Below, piece by piece: positions 63,466 through 64,000 of a stretch of DNA of 64,000 nucleotides. The stretch comes from Cymodocea nodosa (lineage: Eukaryota > Streptophyta > Magnoliopsida > Alismatales > Cymodoceaceae). How positions within the stretch are numbered: the stretch's first letter is position 1; each line of letters opens with the position of its first letter. Below the pieces are notes generated by a model. That model did no database searches and was not told the origin of the DNA. It was given only the letters and a program-made list of their open reading frames with translations. The DNA lies in NCBI GenBank assembly GCA_036874045.1, contig JAZBRI010000004.1, positions 5,580,001-5,644,000 of the forward strand. Direction: 5' to 3'. The translations under genes and the position numbers were made by a program.

Positions 63466-64000
63466 GTTAGTAATTAGTTCTTACTTGCTTTGCCTTATTA
63501 AGAAAGGAACTTGGCATTCATATAGCTGGCAAATCCTAGTGCAACTAAGGGTGGGGGGCACTTTCTAACTGGCAAATAATCCACTAGTGCAACTAAGGGT
63601 GGGTTCTTCCCTTTCCCACCAAGGACAAACAACCATTTAATGAAACAGCAAAAAGCCATTCTAAAACAGGGGGAAAAGAAAGGATCTATATATCAATATG
63701 ATAGGCTCACAAGAAATACATAGAAACCGAGTTCTCTGAAAGGAACCAAAGCAAAGTAAAAGCCATCAAAACACTAAAAGACTAAAAAAGAGAATCTAAT
63801 GGTGTACATTATTAGATGGATTGTATGTAGTCTTACCTTTTAAGACAATAATTACTCAATGAATAATGGACGTGAAAACGTTTCTTTGATAATGTTAATT
63901 TTTGCATTCACCAGGATTCAAACTTGGTAGATGTGTGGAACCATGAGTATCGTTGCTTCTGTCCAATTGAGCTAGTATAGTTGATTGTAGATGTGAAAAT
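63466..64000 (+). other. MRS2 intron 3 (partial) with a reverse SINE copy
   Basis: Intronic after the donor TCG|GTTAG at 63466. A tRNA-derived SINE lies on the minus strand at about 63880-63992: TAGCTCAATTGG (A box) and AAGTTTGAATCC (B box). A short duplication is at 63526-63605 (GCAACTAAGGGTGGG occurs twice). Confidence 0.5.

Noticed and set aside
1-64000. CRISPR array, bacterial operon or phage-like system
   Set aside because: No regularly spaced short repeats; gene structure is plant nuclear throughout.

Overview
The window is nuclear DNA of a flowering plant. The genes are intron-rich with GT-AG introns, and GC-rich first exons sit in AT-rich flanks. Every recognisable protein is plant-type: TOM9, an NDR1/HIN1-like protein, a nepenthesin-type aspartic protease, a MEKK1-type kinase and an MRS2-4-type Mg transporter. 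The GC-rich first exons and Au-like SINEs suggest a monocot, perhaps a non-grass commelinid (banana- or palm-like), but this is only an inference. I read splice junctions by eye, and most models close in frame.

Layout from left to right. A gamma-glutamylcyclotransferase gene on the minus strand runs off the left edge (1132-1418), with a 1.2 kb fold-back element just upstream of its ATG. Next come a small single-exon gene of unknown function (3809-4222, minus) and a 17-exon ATAD5/ELG1 clamp-unloader gene (5497-22190, minus). They are followed by an aspartic protease (22978-24297, minus), a two-exon NHL/LEA_2 protein (24981-25826, minus) and TOM9 (26229-26549, plus); the last two are divergent. 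After about 5 kb of intergenic DNA comes a vasculin-like gene (32557-37299, plus). It is convergent with an eight-exon MEKK1-type MAPKKK (41176-49386, minus). NDC80 (50902-54043, minus) and an MRS2-4-type magnesium transporter (56605 to beyond 63465, plus, running off the right edge) complete the set.

The genes do not form a pathway, as is usual for plants. Two cell-cycle genes, ATAD5 and NDC80, each have a consensus E2F site about 100 bp upstream of the ATG. Most novelty lies in introns and flanks. MRS2 intron 2 holds a half AP2/ERF gene fragment between terminal inverted repeats, followed by a LINE remnant. ATAD5 introns hold a fossil Ty1/copia piece, a 165-bp tandem duplication, and tandem copies of the Walker-A exon edge with its splice acceptor. 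The NDC80 3' flank carries a recent 116-bp tandem duplication. I see no CRISPR array, no RNA gene I can support, and no evidence of a wholly new system.
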